64,000 bases of DNA from Ga0077555 sp050250755 (lineage in GTDB: Bacteria; Pseudomonadota; Alphaproteobacteria; Rhizobiales; Hyphomicrobiaceae). Positions 17,963 to 26,816 of the stretch are shown here, in pieces. The position numbers and the translations under genes are program-made. Under the pieces are notes generated by a model that saw nothing but the letters and a program-made list of their open reading frames with translations, had not been told where the DNA came from and made no database searches. The DNA lies in assembly GCA_050250755.1 (NCBI GenBank), contig JBFWOB010000028.1, positions 19,114 to 83,113 on the forward strand. Reading direction: 5' to 3'. Within the stretch, counting starts at the first letter, position 1. The number at the start of each line of letters is the position of its first letter.

Positions 17963-18598
17963 TCAAAGATCGAGGGGATCGTCGCCGGGATAAATCTCGC
18001 GCTCGGGAATGCGTGGGCTCTGAGTGCGGAGGAATTGTCGCTCGCGCGTCTCGCGCGGGACACGCGCCGTTGGATCACGGCTGATATCCTTCTCAAGATC
18101 CGCCAAATCGACGAACTGATCCGCCTGGCGTCGCAGCTCATCGGCTACCATGGGCGGCTGCGTTTGGAGTGTTGATGCGACGCTCACGCGCAAGCCTTTG
18201 TGTTGCAACGCCGCGACGAGTGAGCGGAAGTCGCCGTCTCCGGAAAACAGCACGACATGGTCGAGATGGTCCGCGAGCTCCATGGCATCGACGCTCAACT
18301 CGATGTCCATGTTGCCTTTGACTTTCCGCCTACCGGATGCGTCCGTGTATTCCTTCGTCGGCTTGGTGACCATCGAATAGCCGTTGTAATCGAGCCAATC
18401 GATCAAAGGGCGGATAGACGAATACTCCTGCTCTTCAGCGAGGGCAGTATAATATAATGCACGCACGAGCCGTCCCTTTGTACGGAATACCGTCAAAAGC
18501 CGCTTGTAGTCGATATCGAAGCCAAGCGCTTTGGCGGTTGCGTAAAGATTTGCGCCGTCAATAAAAAGCGCGATGCGCTCGGTAGGATAGAAGAACAT
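17963..18598 (-). CDS. NYN-domain (LabA/DUF88 family) protein
   Basis: The 211-residue protein has a PIN-like NYN nuclease fold. The conserved acidic residues lie in IALFIDGANLYATAK (N terminus), VKGNMDIELSVDAMELAD (middle) and VVLFSGDGDFRSLVAAL (C-terminal side). Members are predicted RNases or RNA-binding regulators. The last 50 residues are charged and poorly conserved. It is divergent from folK across a 223-base promoter region and co-directional with the uracil-DNA glycosylase gene. Confidence 0.87.
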   Translation of the reverse strand: MFFYPTERIALFIDGANLYATAKALGFDIDYKRLLTVFRTKGRLVRALYYTALAEEQEYSSIRPLIDWLDYNGYSMVTKPTKEYTDASGRRKVKGNMDIELSVDAMELADHLDHVVLFSGDGDFRSLVAALQHKGLRVSVASTLQTQPPMVADELRRQADQFVDLADLEKDISRDPTARVPRETRERQFLRTQSPRIPEREIYPGDDPLDL

Positions 18599-18821
18599 TA
18601 CCGTGATCGCCTTGCTTCAATTATGCTGGGGACACGCCACCGCTCTATCCACCCGGCTCCCGCTTGTCAGCGCGCAGCGCATGACCGATACGGAGCGGCG
18701 AGACGGATCAAACTACACTATAGGCGAGAGTCGGAAGGCTGCAAAGTCGGATCATCAGCCTAGAGGTCTGTTTTTCGGATAAGATCCGGCAGATTAGAAC
18801 GGAATTCCATAGCGGAGCGAA

Positions 18822-19487
18822 ATGGCGCCTCTTTCCTTCTCTCGCGGCTCGACCGACGCTAATCAGACTTCGACCATTTGGGTTGGCATTGGGGCGAATA
18901 TCGGTGGGAACTGGGGCGCCCCGCGGGATACGTTCGACCGCGTTCTGGCCGAGCTTGGCCTCTGTGGCTTCTCGATGGTCGTCCGTTCCAGTCTTTATCT
19001 TACGCCGCCCTTCGGTCGAACCGGTCAACCTCGTTTTCTCAATGCTGTGTTCGGCATGAGAGGATCGGTCGCTCCCTCGTCCTTGCTGCGGCTTGTGAAG
19101 CGCCTCGAGGTGCGCGCCGGGCGACGAGCGAATGGCCGATGGGGGCCGAGGCCGCTGGATATCGATATTCTGGATTTCGGCGGGCGGGTTATTGGGCGGC
19201 CAGCAGCGGCCCGCGTTCCGGGTGGACTTGTTCTTCCACATCCGGAATTGGCGTGGCGTGGGTTCGTTCTGGTCCCGTTGGTAGAGGTTGCGCCGCGATG
19301 GCGGCATCCGCGGCTCAACGTGAGCGCAGAGACGCTTCTTAGGCATCGTCCCGGGCTGGATCGCGGCATTCAGCAACTTGGGCCGTGGGGGGGCGGTGAC
19401 AGGGCTCTCTCTGCGCTGGCGCCGAAAGTCCAATTTTTTGACGATCACGTCCCGTCAGGTGTGGACTTACCCCGGCATCTCATATAG
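18822..19487 (+). CDS. folK: 2-amino-4-hydroxy-6-hydroxymethyldihydropteridine pyrophosphokinase
   Basis: The enzyme transfers pyrophosphate from ATP to the pterin alcohol in folate biosynthesis. The signature is WGPRPLDIDILDFGGR near residue 107, preceded by the nucleotide-binding TPPFGRTGQPRFLNAV, and LPHPELAWRGFVLVPL follows. At 221 residues it is longer than the roughly 160-residue E. coli enzyme. The extra part is a C-terminal tail after the PLVEVAP block and may be unstructured. The next feature is tRNA-Lys, where many relatives would instead continue with housekeeping genes; that is inference. Confidence 0.92.
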   Translation: MAPLSFSRGSTDANQTSTIWVGIGANIGGNWGAPRDTFDRVLAELGLCGFSMVVRSSLYLTPPFGRTGQPRFLNAVFGMRGSVAPSSLLRLVKRLEVRAGRRANGRWGPRPLDIDILDFGGRVIGRPAAARVPGGLVLPHPELAWRGFVLVPLVEVAPRWRHPRLNVSAETLLRHRPGLDRGIQQLGPWGGGDRALSALAPKVQFFDDHVPSGVDLPRHLI

Positions 19488-19528
19488 AGACACGGGCCTC
19501 GGGATTTCCGTCCCAGGCGCATTAGCGC

Positions 19529-19604
<76 letters not shown>

Positions 19605-19705
19605 TTGAATTCAAGGACTTAGTCGCCCACGCGCTTTCCCAGAACTCTAAGTTTTACAATTTCGGGCGCCAAGTTGTACAATTGTGGGCGGTGTTTGTTC
19701 TCTGT

Positions 19706-20764
19706 TCATGCCGCAGCGTCATCCAGTTTCGTCTTGTTTTCCCACCTCAGCATCGCTGACGCCGCCATGCTCCCGCGGTCCATCATGCGCGCATATCGTT
19801 CGACTGTCTGCAGCGATTGTCCGGTGATGGCAGACACCTCCCCCGTGGTGCATCCAGCCTCGAGTAGAAAATAGACCGAGGATTTGCGCAGGCGGTGAAA
19901 CGTCAGGCCATCGCACTCGTTTCCGAGTAGATCCAAACAGGCCATCTGATCGGCCCAGACCGCCCTGAAACCGTCGGGAGTGAATGGCTTGCCGCGTTTC
20001 GTGGTCAAGAGCAGAAGCGAGCTGCGGGGCATCTGATCCAGAACACTCTGGAGGTCGCGGTGCACCGGCACCCAAACTGTCGTTCGGCGTCGCCCCGATT
20101 TCTGCTGGACGACCTGGATCCTCCCGTCCTTGATGTCGCTCCACCGCATTTTGAGAACGTCAGCCTGTCGTTGTCCGGTGAAAAGCGCAATTGCTGCGAC
20201 GCGCCACAGTTCTGGCACCGCGTGCTCACGAAAGAAAGAAATCTGCTCCCACGACCATGCCGCGTGACCGTCGCCTAATCGGAGTTTTGGGACGTGAACG
20301 CACGGATTGTCTGCGCGATATCCGCGAACGATCGACCACGATATGAGGACCGACAGCACGCGCAATATGGCGTTCGCTGACCCGGGGGTATCCCGAAGAC
20401 TGTCACGCAATTCAGCGACGTGCCTCGGCTCGAGCCTATCGACCCGGAGATCGCCCCACATCTCCGCGATGGCAAGTGCGTATCGTCGTTACTCGCGTTT
20501 GGTGCCGCGATCAGATTTTTCCTCAAACTCAGGCGATTTTAAGTAAGCTTGGACCAATGCCCGAAAGGTCCCTGCGACGGGCGGAGCGCAAGGATTTTCC
20601 TCACCTCTTTCAAGCTTGCCGTAGGCCTCCCAAAAAATCGGATCCGGCTCGCCACTTAGGTGGTAGGGCGGCCAGGGCAATTTGGTGCGTGGTCCGGCGA
20701 AAGAGGTGCCCCGGTGTTTTTGATGCCAAGCATATTCTTTCCCCTTGGCTGTAACGACATGCAC
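19706..20764 (-). pseudogene. Tyrosine recombinase (integrase) interrupted by a nonsense codon
   Basis: The C-terminal segment is a phage-type tyrosine recombinase. Its catalytic motifs are FTGQRQADVLKMRW (Arg I), LTFHRLRKSSV (His-x-x-Arg II) and VERYARMMD (tyrosine). The N-terminal segment (20489-20764) contains the core-binding start FRALVQAYLKSPEF. Both segments are in one reading frame, separated only by a TAA at 20489-20491. The context GTKRE-stop-RRYALAIAEMWGDL fits a mutated Tyr or similar codon. A downstream ATG at 20461 could still give a 251-residue catalytic fragment lacking the arm-binding domain. Its location beside tRNA-Lys marks an integrated element. Confidence 0.82.
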
Positions 20765-20787
20765 GTTTTGGGCGTCGCGCCTCTTTG

Positions 20788-21006
20788 CTATGGCTTTTCG
20801 ATCTCCGCCGGTCGGATAGCCCGGACCGGGCGGCGGCAGCGGCCGAACGGGCTGACGATATTGAGGTCACGCAAGGCGAGTTGTTGTTGCCGGGCGACGC
20901 CGGTGACCACATCCACTTTGGCGCCCTTTTCTAGCAGGCGGCCCGCGAGATAACTTCCCGTTGCGCCGCCGCCAATGACAAGGACATTCATTTTCGGGGT
21001 ATTCAT
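20788..21006 (-). pseudogene. Ketopantoate reductase-family N-terminal fragment
   Basis: The fragment begins MNTPKMNVLVIGGGATGSYL and continues to DLNIVSPFGRC. This is the Rossmann nucleotide-binding start of an ApbA/PanE-family 2-dehydropantoate 2-reductase. The homology stops after about 55 of the usual 300 residues and is followed by an unrelated basic tail ending at 20788. It is a 3'-truncated remnant adjoining the integrase, probably cut by an insertion or deletion at the island edge. Confidence 0.72.
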
Positions 21007-21595
21007 ATCGCAATCTCCGAAACCAATTCGAATTATTTTGTGACGGAGGATTCGCAAAAACAATTATTTAATTTGAAAATGACGACAATAATTATATTGC
21101 TTAATTCATCGTGATTGTGGAAATAATAAAAGCACGAATAGTGAGCGAGGTGGTTCTCGGTTATCTCGGCGCCCACAGTTATCTTTTCTTTATCGTCATG
21201 GCCGGCGAATCGTTGCGATTCTATTTTTTCCAAGCTCCACTATGTGGGTGGTCGTAGGGGATTTCGAGTTGACTAACGGCTTGTTATGGCGCGGTTGCGC
21301 GCATCGCTGATACAACTCGATCTCTCCAGCCCACCACCCAGCCGCCCGGCAGCGTTCCACTACTGTCGCCAATACCTCATGCGACACCTATGCTGATGGT
21401 CCCGCCATATACGCCAGCGACGCGATACGCTGGCGTAAGCCGGGTCATGGCAAGACTGCTTCGACAGCATTTCGATGAGGCGATGTGCGGCTGCATTTCC
21501 GTCGTGCAACCAAAATTGGCGCCAATAGTTTAACCATCGCTTCTCCGATGCGCCTTTTTCTGTATCGATCTCCGATCGCCTATCGCCCAGAGCAA
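21007..21595. other. AT-rich interval without a recognisable gene
   Basis: This 589-base interval lies between the PanE fragment and the glycosyltransferase gene. From about 21030 to 21240 it is strikingly AT-rich (for example AATAATTATATTGCTTAATT near 21090) compared with the GC-rich surroundings. No open frame has homology that I recognise. It may hold the promoter of the downstream four-gene cluster and debris from transfer. Confidence 0.5.
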
Positions 21596-22567
21596 ATGAC
21601 AACCGTATTAACTCACCGCCAAGCCGACAAACCCCGACGAATCATCGTCGTCATACCGGCAAAGGATGAAGCCGAACGGATTGGGGAGGCGCTGTTGGCT
21701 TTGGATGCGGCGGCCGCATGCACTCCGATACCGGTTTTTGCGTTGGTACTGGCGAATAACTGCGCGGATGATACGGCCGACGTTGCGCGGGAAGCGGCCC
21801 GACAGCTCCGCCATTGCATGTTGGAAACGGTAACCGTTGAGCTCCCCGATCAATTGGCGCATGCCGGCGGAGCTCGCCGACGCGCAGTCGCCCAGGGCAT
21901 CAGGCGCTATGCGGCGACATCGGATGACATCATCGTTTCGACCGATGCTGATGCCCGGTTGCGACGCGATGCGCTGTGGCGCATCTGGAACGCTATTTCC
22001 CAGGGCGACGATTTGGTCCTGGCGAAGATCGAATGCGTGACCGATCCCCTGGATCCCGTGCCCGAAGACGCATTGGACTGGGGCCGCCCGGGCATCATCT
22101 GGCGGCATTGCGTGCGAAGGTTCGTAGAAACCGTTTTGAGTGGCCGCGTCGCGTCGTCCCAACTTCACGATGACTATGGTGGCGCGGGAATAGCCGTGCG
22201 TGTCGATGCCTATCACCGGCTTGGCGGCTTCAGTCCCATAGCCTGCAATGAGGACCTGGAGTTCGTACGCGCGGCCGACCGTAGGCACATGCGCGTCAAC
22301 CGTCACTCCGGAGTGGTGGTGGATGTGCTTGCGCGCGCGCAAGGTCGCGCGCGCGGCGGAATGGCGGACGCGTTGCGTCACTGCGTAGCGGCTGCAAGAC
22401 AGCAGATCCCATGCCGCGTCGAGCATCATACCGCCACCATCCGACGCATCTTGCGCAACCCCTCCCACGCGTATGCCTTCGCAACCGAGATCACCGAATG
22501 GGAGTGCGCGGCAGATGCGATTTCCGGTCTGGAAGACGCCATCGCCGCTTATGGTCATCGCTCGTGA
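21596..22567 (+). CDS. Family 2 glycosyltransferase
   Basis: The 323-residue protein is a GT-A fold family 2 glycosyltransferase. The N-terminal nucleotide-sugar site is IIVVIPAKDEAERIGEALLAL, the DxD-type metal motif is IIVSTDADARLRRDAL (about residue 125), and the acceptor-side ACNEDLEFVRAADR motif follows. There is no obvious membrane segment, unlike NodC or chitin synthases. It is the first gene of a tight cluster and its TGA overlaps the next gene's GTG. I took the ATG at 21596, close to the conserved block; an ATG at 21548 would add 16 residues. The sugar and acceptor are unknown. Confidence 0.83.
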   Translation: MTTVLTHRQADKPRRIIVVIPAKDEAERIGEALLALDAAAACTPIPVFALVLANNCADDTADVAREAARQLRHCMLETVTVELPDQLAHAGGARRRAVAQGIRRYAATSDDIIVSTDADARLRRDALWRIWNAISQGDDLVLAKIECVTDPLDPVPEDALDWGRPGIIWRHCVRRFVETVLSGRVASSQLHDDYGGAGIAVRVDAYHRLGGFSPIACNEDLEFVRAADRRHMRVNRHSGVVVDVLARAQGRARGGMADALRHCVAAARQQIPCRVEHHTATIRRILRNPSHAYAFATEITEWECAADAISGLEDAIAAYGHRS

Positions 22568-23682
22568 CGCATCTTCAACAATCAAAATTCGCCAACCTGA
22601 CGCAGTTGCTGCGAAACCAGCGCTCGAGCGAAGATCGCCAGCGCATTGCCAAGGCGATCGCTTTGTTGCGCAGCAAAGGTTTGCTGTCGCGACCCTTTGT
22701 CGAAGCGGCGAGCTTGCCTGCCCCAACCGCGCCGCCCTTGTTCTATCTGCTCGTCGCGCTCGGTCGCGGCGATTTGAGCGTGGCGCGTCTCTACGAAGGT
22801 CATGTCAATGCGATGCAGCTTCTCGCGCGATTGGGCACGCGAGACCAGCTCGACCGCGCCATGCAAGCGGCCAGCAAAGACGGCATGCTCGGTGTATGGG
22901 GTGCCGATGATCCGGCCCAGCCTGCGCGGCTCCTGCAACGGGCCAATAGCTGGCGGCTCAGCGGGCGCAAGACGTTCGCCTCCGGCGCTGACCTCATTGC
23001 CTGTCCGCTGATCGCGGCGAAAACCTTGGACATGAAAACCCAGCTCCTGCTGCTCGACCGGGATTCGCTCGGTGGCCGGTTCGACGCAGGTTGGTGGGCC
23101 CCAATGGGAATGCAGGCCACCAACAGCTATGCGCTAAACCTCGACGGGTTGGAGGGGGAGGCGGCGCAGCTCGTTGGAAAGCCAGGAATGTATGAGGCCC
23201 AGCCGTTCTTTGGTGCGGGCGCGATCCGCTTCGTGGCGGCCCAACTCGGCGGTACGCTTGCGTTGTGGGATGCCACCCGGGAGCATCTCGTCGCCAGCGA
23301 TCGCTACCAGAATCCGCATCAGGCGGCGCGGCTTGGGCAAATGCTTGGCGAGTTGGAAGCCGCCTACGCACTGGTGAGGTCAGGGTACGCTCGCATCGCT
23401 CGATCAATCGCATGGAGCGAGGCGAGCGCCGGCCATCCAGACGATTGCCTGATTGCAGATTGTGCGCGCGTCGGTCTTGAGGCGATCGCCGAGCGCGTCA
23501 CCACACTCGCTATTCGATGCGTTGGCTGCGCCGGCCTGATGGATGCGCATCCACTGGCTGCTGCGGCCCGCGATCTCCTGGTCTATCTCCGGCAACCGGG
23601 GCCGGATGCGGCGCAAACTCGGGTTGGCATCGGCGCGTGCGACGGGCGATACGAGGCACTGTTCGATGCAAGCGAGCTTTGA
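22564..23682 (+). CDS. Divergent acyl-CoA dehydrogenase-like protein
   Basis: The 372-residue protein has the acyl-CoA dehydrogenase layout. An N-terminal helical domain is followed by a beta domain (VWGADDPAQPARLL, then SGRKTFASGADL) and a C-terminal helical bundle (QAARLGQMLGELEAAYALV, then CVGCAGLMDAHPLAAAARDL). FAD use is expected by family, but the sequence is divergent and I cannot place the catalytic Glu. Its GTG start overlaps the previous stop (GTGA at 22564-22567). A longer frame from 22411 would run through the glycosyltransferase coding region. It could desaturate or oxidise an acyl or amine group of the product made by the cluster. Confidence 0.8.
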   Translation: MTHLQQSKFANLTQLLRNQRSSEDRQRIAKAIALLRSKGLLSRPFVEAASLPAPTAPPLFYLLVALGRGDLSVARLYEGHVNAMQLLARLGTRDQLDRAMQAASKDGMLGVWGADDPAQPARLLQRANSWRLSGRKTFASGADLIACPLIAAKTLDMKTQLLLLDRDSLGGRFDAGWWAPMGMQATNSYALNLDGLEGEAAQLVGKPGMYEAQPFFGAGAIRFVAAQLGGTLALWDATREHLVASDRYQNPHQAARLGQMLGELEAAYALVRSGYARIARSIAWSEASAGHPDDCLIADCARVGLEAIAERVTTLAIRCVGCAGLMDAHPLAAAARDLLVYLRQPGPDAAQTRVGIGACDGRYEALFDASEL

Positions 23683-24385
23683 GCAGTTCTGCCAGCGCAC
23701 GGGGCTTCGCCGTTCGTTGCTGGTCGTTGCTCCTCATCCCGACGACGAGACGATCGGATGCGGCGGCTTGCTGGCGCTAGCAGGGCTGGCGGGGATGCAC
23801 ACTGTCGTCGTCGTTCTGACCGATGGCGCCGCGTCACACCCGGGCAGCAGGACATGGCCAGCGGCACGGATTGCAGATCAGCGTAAGCGCGAGGCGACAC
23901 GTGCCGCCGAAATTCTCGCCGTGAGCGAGCCCCCGTTATTTTTGGGTTTGCCGGACAGCCGAACGCAAATGCTTCATGAAATGCACCGTCGGAGCGCCTG
24001 CCAGCAACTCGCAGCTGCACTCCTCCACCATCGAGCGGAAGTCGTTCTCACCACGTGGCGGCGTGAACCCCATTGCGATCATCGTTTTGCCTATGAGCTG
24101 ACGAGGGATGCAGTTCGTGGCGCTGCAACTGGCGCCACCATCGTCGAATATATCGTGTGGGCCGATCTGATCGGCGCACCGGATGATCGCTTGCAACCGG
24201 GCGAAATGGAGAGCTTGGAGCTTGACATCAGCACCGTCAGAGCCCGGAAGCGGGTCGCACTGGCCGCGCATCGAAGCCAGTTGGGCCGCCTGATCCGCGA
24301 CGATCCTGCGGGTTTCAACCTGACCCGCGCGCACTTGAAGGCGATGACCGGAGGCTTCGAACACTATGCGTTGCCGCGCTCCTGA
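23666..24385 (+). CDS. PIG-L family deacetylase
   Basis: The 239-residue protein belongs to the zinc PIG-L/LmbE family, which de-N-acetylates GlcNAc-containing substrates. The metal motif APHPDDETIGCGG lies at about residues 23-35, and the second metal histidine in EPHCDHRFAYEL. A long C-terminal part contains ARKRVALAAHRSQLGRL, conserved in the family. I chose the ATG at 23666, which overlaps the preceding gene by 17 bases and puts the metal motif near the N terminus. Its 3' end overlaps the methyltransferase by 20 bases. In this cluster it probably removes an acetyl group from a sugar added by the glycosyltransferase. Confidence 0.88.
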   Translation: MQASFEQFCQRTGLRRSLLVVAPHPDDETIGCGGLLALAGLAGMHTVVVVLTDGAASHPGSRTWPAARIADQRKREATRAAEILAVSEPPLFLGLPDSRTQMLHEMHRRSACQQLAAALLHHRAEVVLTTWRREPHCDHRFAYELTRDAVRGAATGATIVEYIVWADLIGAPDDRLQPGEMESLELDISTVRARKRVALAAHRSQLGRLIRDDPAGFNLTRAHLKAMTGGFEHYALPRS

Positions 24386-24947
24386 CGTCGACGCACACCT
24401 TGCGCATTTCGAGGCATTGTATGCGGCGAATGGCGACCCGTGGCACGCTCGCGCCGGCCGTGACGAGGCGCTCAAGCGTCGAGCCATCGGCTACGCGCTT
24501 GGCGGCACGGTCCTCGCGCGCGGATTGGAGATCGGCTGCGGCAACGGCGTGTCGACGCGCGCTTTGGCGCGACGGTTCTTGCGCCTCGCTGCCGTCGATG
24601 GCTCAGCTGGCGCCGTCGCGCTCGCCAAGCAGGAAATCGGCGAATGCTCGCGGGTATGCGTGTTCCAGCGGACGTTGCCGTGTGTCCTACCACGCCAACG
24701 TTTCGACGCGATCGTTGCTTCTGAGATTCTATATTATCTGCCGCGGCACGAACTCGATGTGATGTTGAATGCCGGGTACGACGCGTTGCGGCGCGGTGGC
24801 TACTTCATCTCGACTCATCATACGCGTCGCTTCGGTGACGCCGAATGCACTCACGCAACGCTGGTCGAGAAAACACGGAAAATCTTTGGACACGAGCGCC
24901 GGCAATTGAGCGGCTTTGGCTGGCGTTGCTACCTCCATGTCAGATAG
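24366..24947 (+). CDS. NodS-like SAM-dependent methyltransferase
   Basis: The 193-residue protein is a class I methyltransferase similar in length and layout to NodS, which N-methylates the deacetylated sugar of rhizobial Nod factors. The N-terminal FEALYAANGDPWHARAGRDE is typical of this subfamily. Motif I is GLEIGCGNGVSTRALAR, and IVASEILYYLPRHEL follows. It overlaps the PIG-L gene by 20 bases and ends the cluster; a hairpin follows 28 bases downstream. Methylation of the amine exposed by the deacetylase is the simplest role, by inference from NodB-NodS. Confidence 0.85.
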   Translation: MRCRAPDVDAHLAHFEALYAANGDPWHARAGRDEALKRRAIGYALGGTVLARGLEIGCGNGVSTRALARRFLRLAAVDGSAGAVALAKQEIGECSRVCVFQRTLPCVLPRQRFDAIVASEILYYLPRHELDVMLNAGYDALRRGGYFISTHHTRRFGDAECTHATLVEKTRKIFGHERRQLSGFGWRCYLHVR

Positions 24948-24974
24948 CAGCGTGGCAGCCCAGCTGAACGGCAT

Positions 24975-25017
24975 GGCTGATCCGCCTTTCAGGCGGCGAC
25001 GTCTCTATCAGCCTTTT
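24975..25017. terminator. Nested hairpin with T-run after the four-gene cluster
   Basis: An outer 7-base stem (GGCTGAT 24975-24981 with ATCAGCC 25007-25013) encloses an inner perfect hairpin (CCGCCT 24982-24987 with AGGCGG 24991-24996). It is followed by TTTT. It lies 28 bases after the methyltransferase stop and is a good candidate terminator for the cluster. The rest of 24948-25263 shows no recognisable gene. Confidence 0.6.
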
Positions 25018-25263
25018 AGCGTCCGGGACGAATTGGCAGCCGCATCATCGAACATGGATGCGTAGTGGGCGCTGTCGGGATGCGTCCGCGGATGGCGGTG
25101 GAAGGGGTTGCTGCAACTCTAAGGCCGACACGTTTCCTTTTGGGGTATGGCCGTATCATCCTCCGGGCAGAGATCTCATGTCAGCCGACTTTGCGATATA
25201 GCAATGTCTTCCGCGGCTCGGGGTTGCAAGCTGCACCGGCACTTTAGCGATCGGGGCACGACG

Positions 25264-25581
25264 ATGACATTTACGATTTTTCAGTGGCAGGCCCAGGTGC
25301 GGGCGGCGGGTATTTACGGCGGCGCTCTGTGGCTGGCCAATCTTATCGCCAAGCAGTGGATTGCGCGCTATCGCGACATCGACGAGCCCATCGACTTTCG
25401 TGAGTTCCCGATCGATCAGCTCGACCGTAACGGAGCAACGGCATGGGAGAGGTTGCGCGATGCCGGCTACTTCACCGGTACGATCGAGCGCGCGCACTTC
25501 GCCTTGCCAACTTCCATGAGAGGCGAAAGCTCCCCTGATAGATCACGGGATGAGGGGGGCCAAAATCAATTTTCGACATAA
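25264..25581 (+). CDS. Hypothetical 105-residue protein
   Basis: I do not recognise this product. It begins MTFTIFQWQAQVRAAGIY, has no membrane span, and contains an acidic central part (RYRDIDEPIDFREFPIDQLD). The last 20 residues are polar and look unconstrained, so the true end could be affected by mutation. A GGGGCACGACG stretch precedes the ATG. It lies alone between the four-gene cluster and the flavin monooxygenase operon. Codon choice is protein-like up to about residue 80. It may be a real orphan gene or the remnant of a larger one. Confidence 0.45.
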   Translation: MTFTIFQWQAQVRAAGIYGGALWLANLIAKQWIARYRDIDEPIDFREFPIDQLDRNGATAWERLRDAGYFTGTIERAHFALPTSMRGESSPDRSRDEGGQNQFST

Positions 25582-25664
25582 GTATCGCAGATATTCGGCG
25601 TTCCATCTGTTCGCTTGGGGGCGCAAGTTTCGGCACCCATAACAATCAGGCGGTGTCGTGAGCG

Positions 25665-26816
25665 GTGATCTCGGAACACATAAGATTCGGCGTGTGGGCA
25701 CCTGTCCATGGTCCGCGCGCGGCATACCAGGATCCGGACGAGCCATTCGATGCTTCATGGGAGCACAACCGAAGGCTCGTGCTGGAAGCTGAAGCGCTTG
25801 GTTATGATGCAGCGCTGATCGCTCAGCACACAATGAACCCTCGTCGACATGGCGACGACCAGCTTGAAACTTGGTCGGCAGCTGCGGCACTCGCTGCGTT
25901 GACGAATCGCATCGAGCTAATCGCGGCGGTTAAGCCGCGCCTCTTTCATCCTGTCGTGCTCGCCAAAATGGCGCTGCAAATCGAGAATATTTTCGGTGGC
26001 CGCTTCGCCATCAATCTAGTCAATGCGTGGAACCGGCTTGAATTCGAGCAAGCAGGCATTCCCTTCGAAGACCATGACGCGCGCTACGTCTACGGCCGCG
26101 AGTGGATCTCCATCGTTTCCCGCCTGATCAGTGGCGAGCTTGTCTCGCACGAGGGGGAAAATTTCAAGATTCTAAGGTATCAGTTGAGGCCTAAGGATCT
26201 TCACCGTCCACGCCCTCTCATCTACGTCGGCGGCGAGTCGGAGCCAGCGCGTGCCCTTGTCGCCGATCACGGCGACTTTTGGTTCATTAATGGTCAGCCG
26301 CTTGGCGATGTCGAGGCACTGATTGGTGATCTTCGACGCAGGCCAAGAACTGGTGCGCCGATCCGCTTCGGGCTCTCCGCATTCGTGATAGCTCGTGCGA
26401 CGGAGCGAGAGGCCCGTGAGACCTACCGGCATCTTCGCGAGCTAGCGGCCAAAGATGGTGATCTCTGGTCGTCAGCAAAGCCGAATATCGATCCCAAGGT
26501 CGTTATGCACCAGACAATGGCGAAGTCGGCACGCGTCGGAACCAATGGCGGCACCGCAGCCGGTCTCGTCGGCGATTATAATCAGGTAGCTGAACGCATT
26601 CGAGCTTTCCACAAAGCAGGAATTGAATTGTTCATGCTGCAATTCCAACCGTTCATTCCAGAAATGGCGAGGTTCGCTCGCGAAATATTCCCGCGTATCG
26701 GAAAGACTCTCAATCAGGCTTCCATACTGAGCGATGGAAATTCGCTTCGGCCCCGCGTGTCTGCTCAAACGGAGCTCGGTGCGCATCCGGCTAGGCGCAC
26801 AAAGAAGGGTAAATGA
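25665..26816 (+). CDS. FMN-dependent monooxygenase, SfnG/SsuD-like (luciferase-like family)
   Basis: The 383-residue protein is a luciferase-like TIM-barrel monooxygenase that uses reduced flavin. The order of conserved blocks matches SfnG (dimethylsulfone monooxygenase) and SsuD. They are YDAALIAQHTMNPRRHGDDQ, FGGRFAINLVNAWNRLEFE, EDHDARYVYGREWI, LIYVGGESEPARALVADHGD, GLSAFVIARATEREARE, and a C-terminal VGDYNQVAERIRAF. The likely role is oxygenolytic cleavage of a C-S bond in a sulfone or sulfonate, by family. The GTG start at 25665 is the only close start. The stop overlaps the permease ATG by four bases. No flavin reductase gene is seen nearby. Confidence 0.85.
   Translation: MISEHIRFGVWAPVHGPRAAYQDPDEPFDASWEHNRRLVLEAEALGYDAALIAQHTMNPRRHGDDQLETWSAAAALAALTNRIELIAAVKPRLFHPVVLAKMALQIENIFGGRFAINLVNAWNRLEFEQAGIPFEDHDARYVYGREWISIVSRLISGELVSHEGENFKILRYQLRPKDLHRPRPLIYVGGESEPARALVADHGDFWFINGQPLGDVEALIGDLRRRPRTGAPIRFGLSAFVIARATEREARETYRHLRELAAKDGDLWSSAKPNIDPKVVMHQTMAKSARVGTNGGTAAGLVGDYNQVAERIRAFHKAGIELFMLQFQPFIPEMARFAREIFPRIGKTLNQASILSDGNSLRPRVSAQTELGAHPARRTKKGK

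Noticed and set aside
21608..22726. 372-residue minus-strand frame opposite the GT2 gene
   Set aside because: Antisense to a glycosyltransferase with clear motifs.
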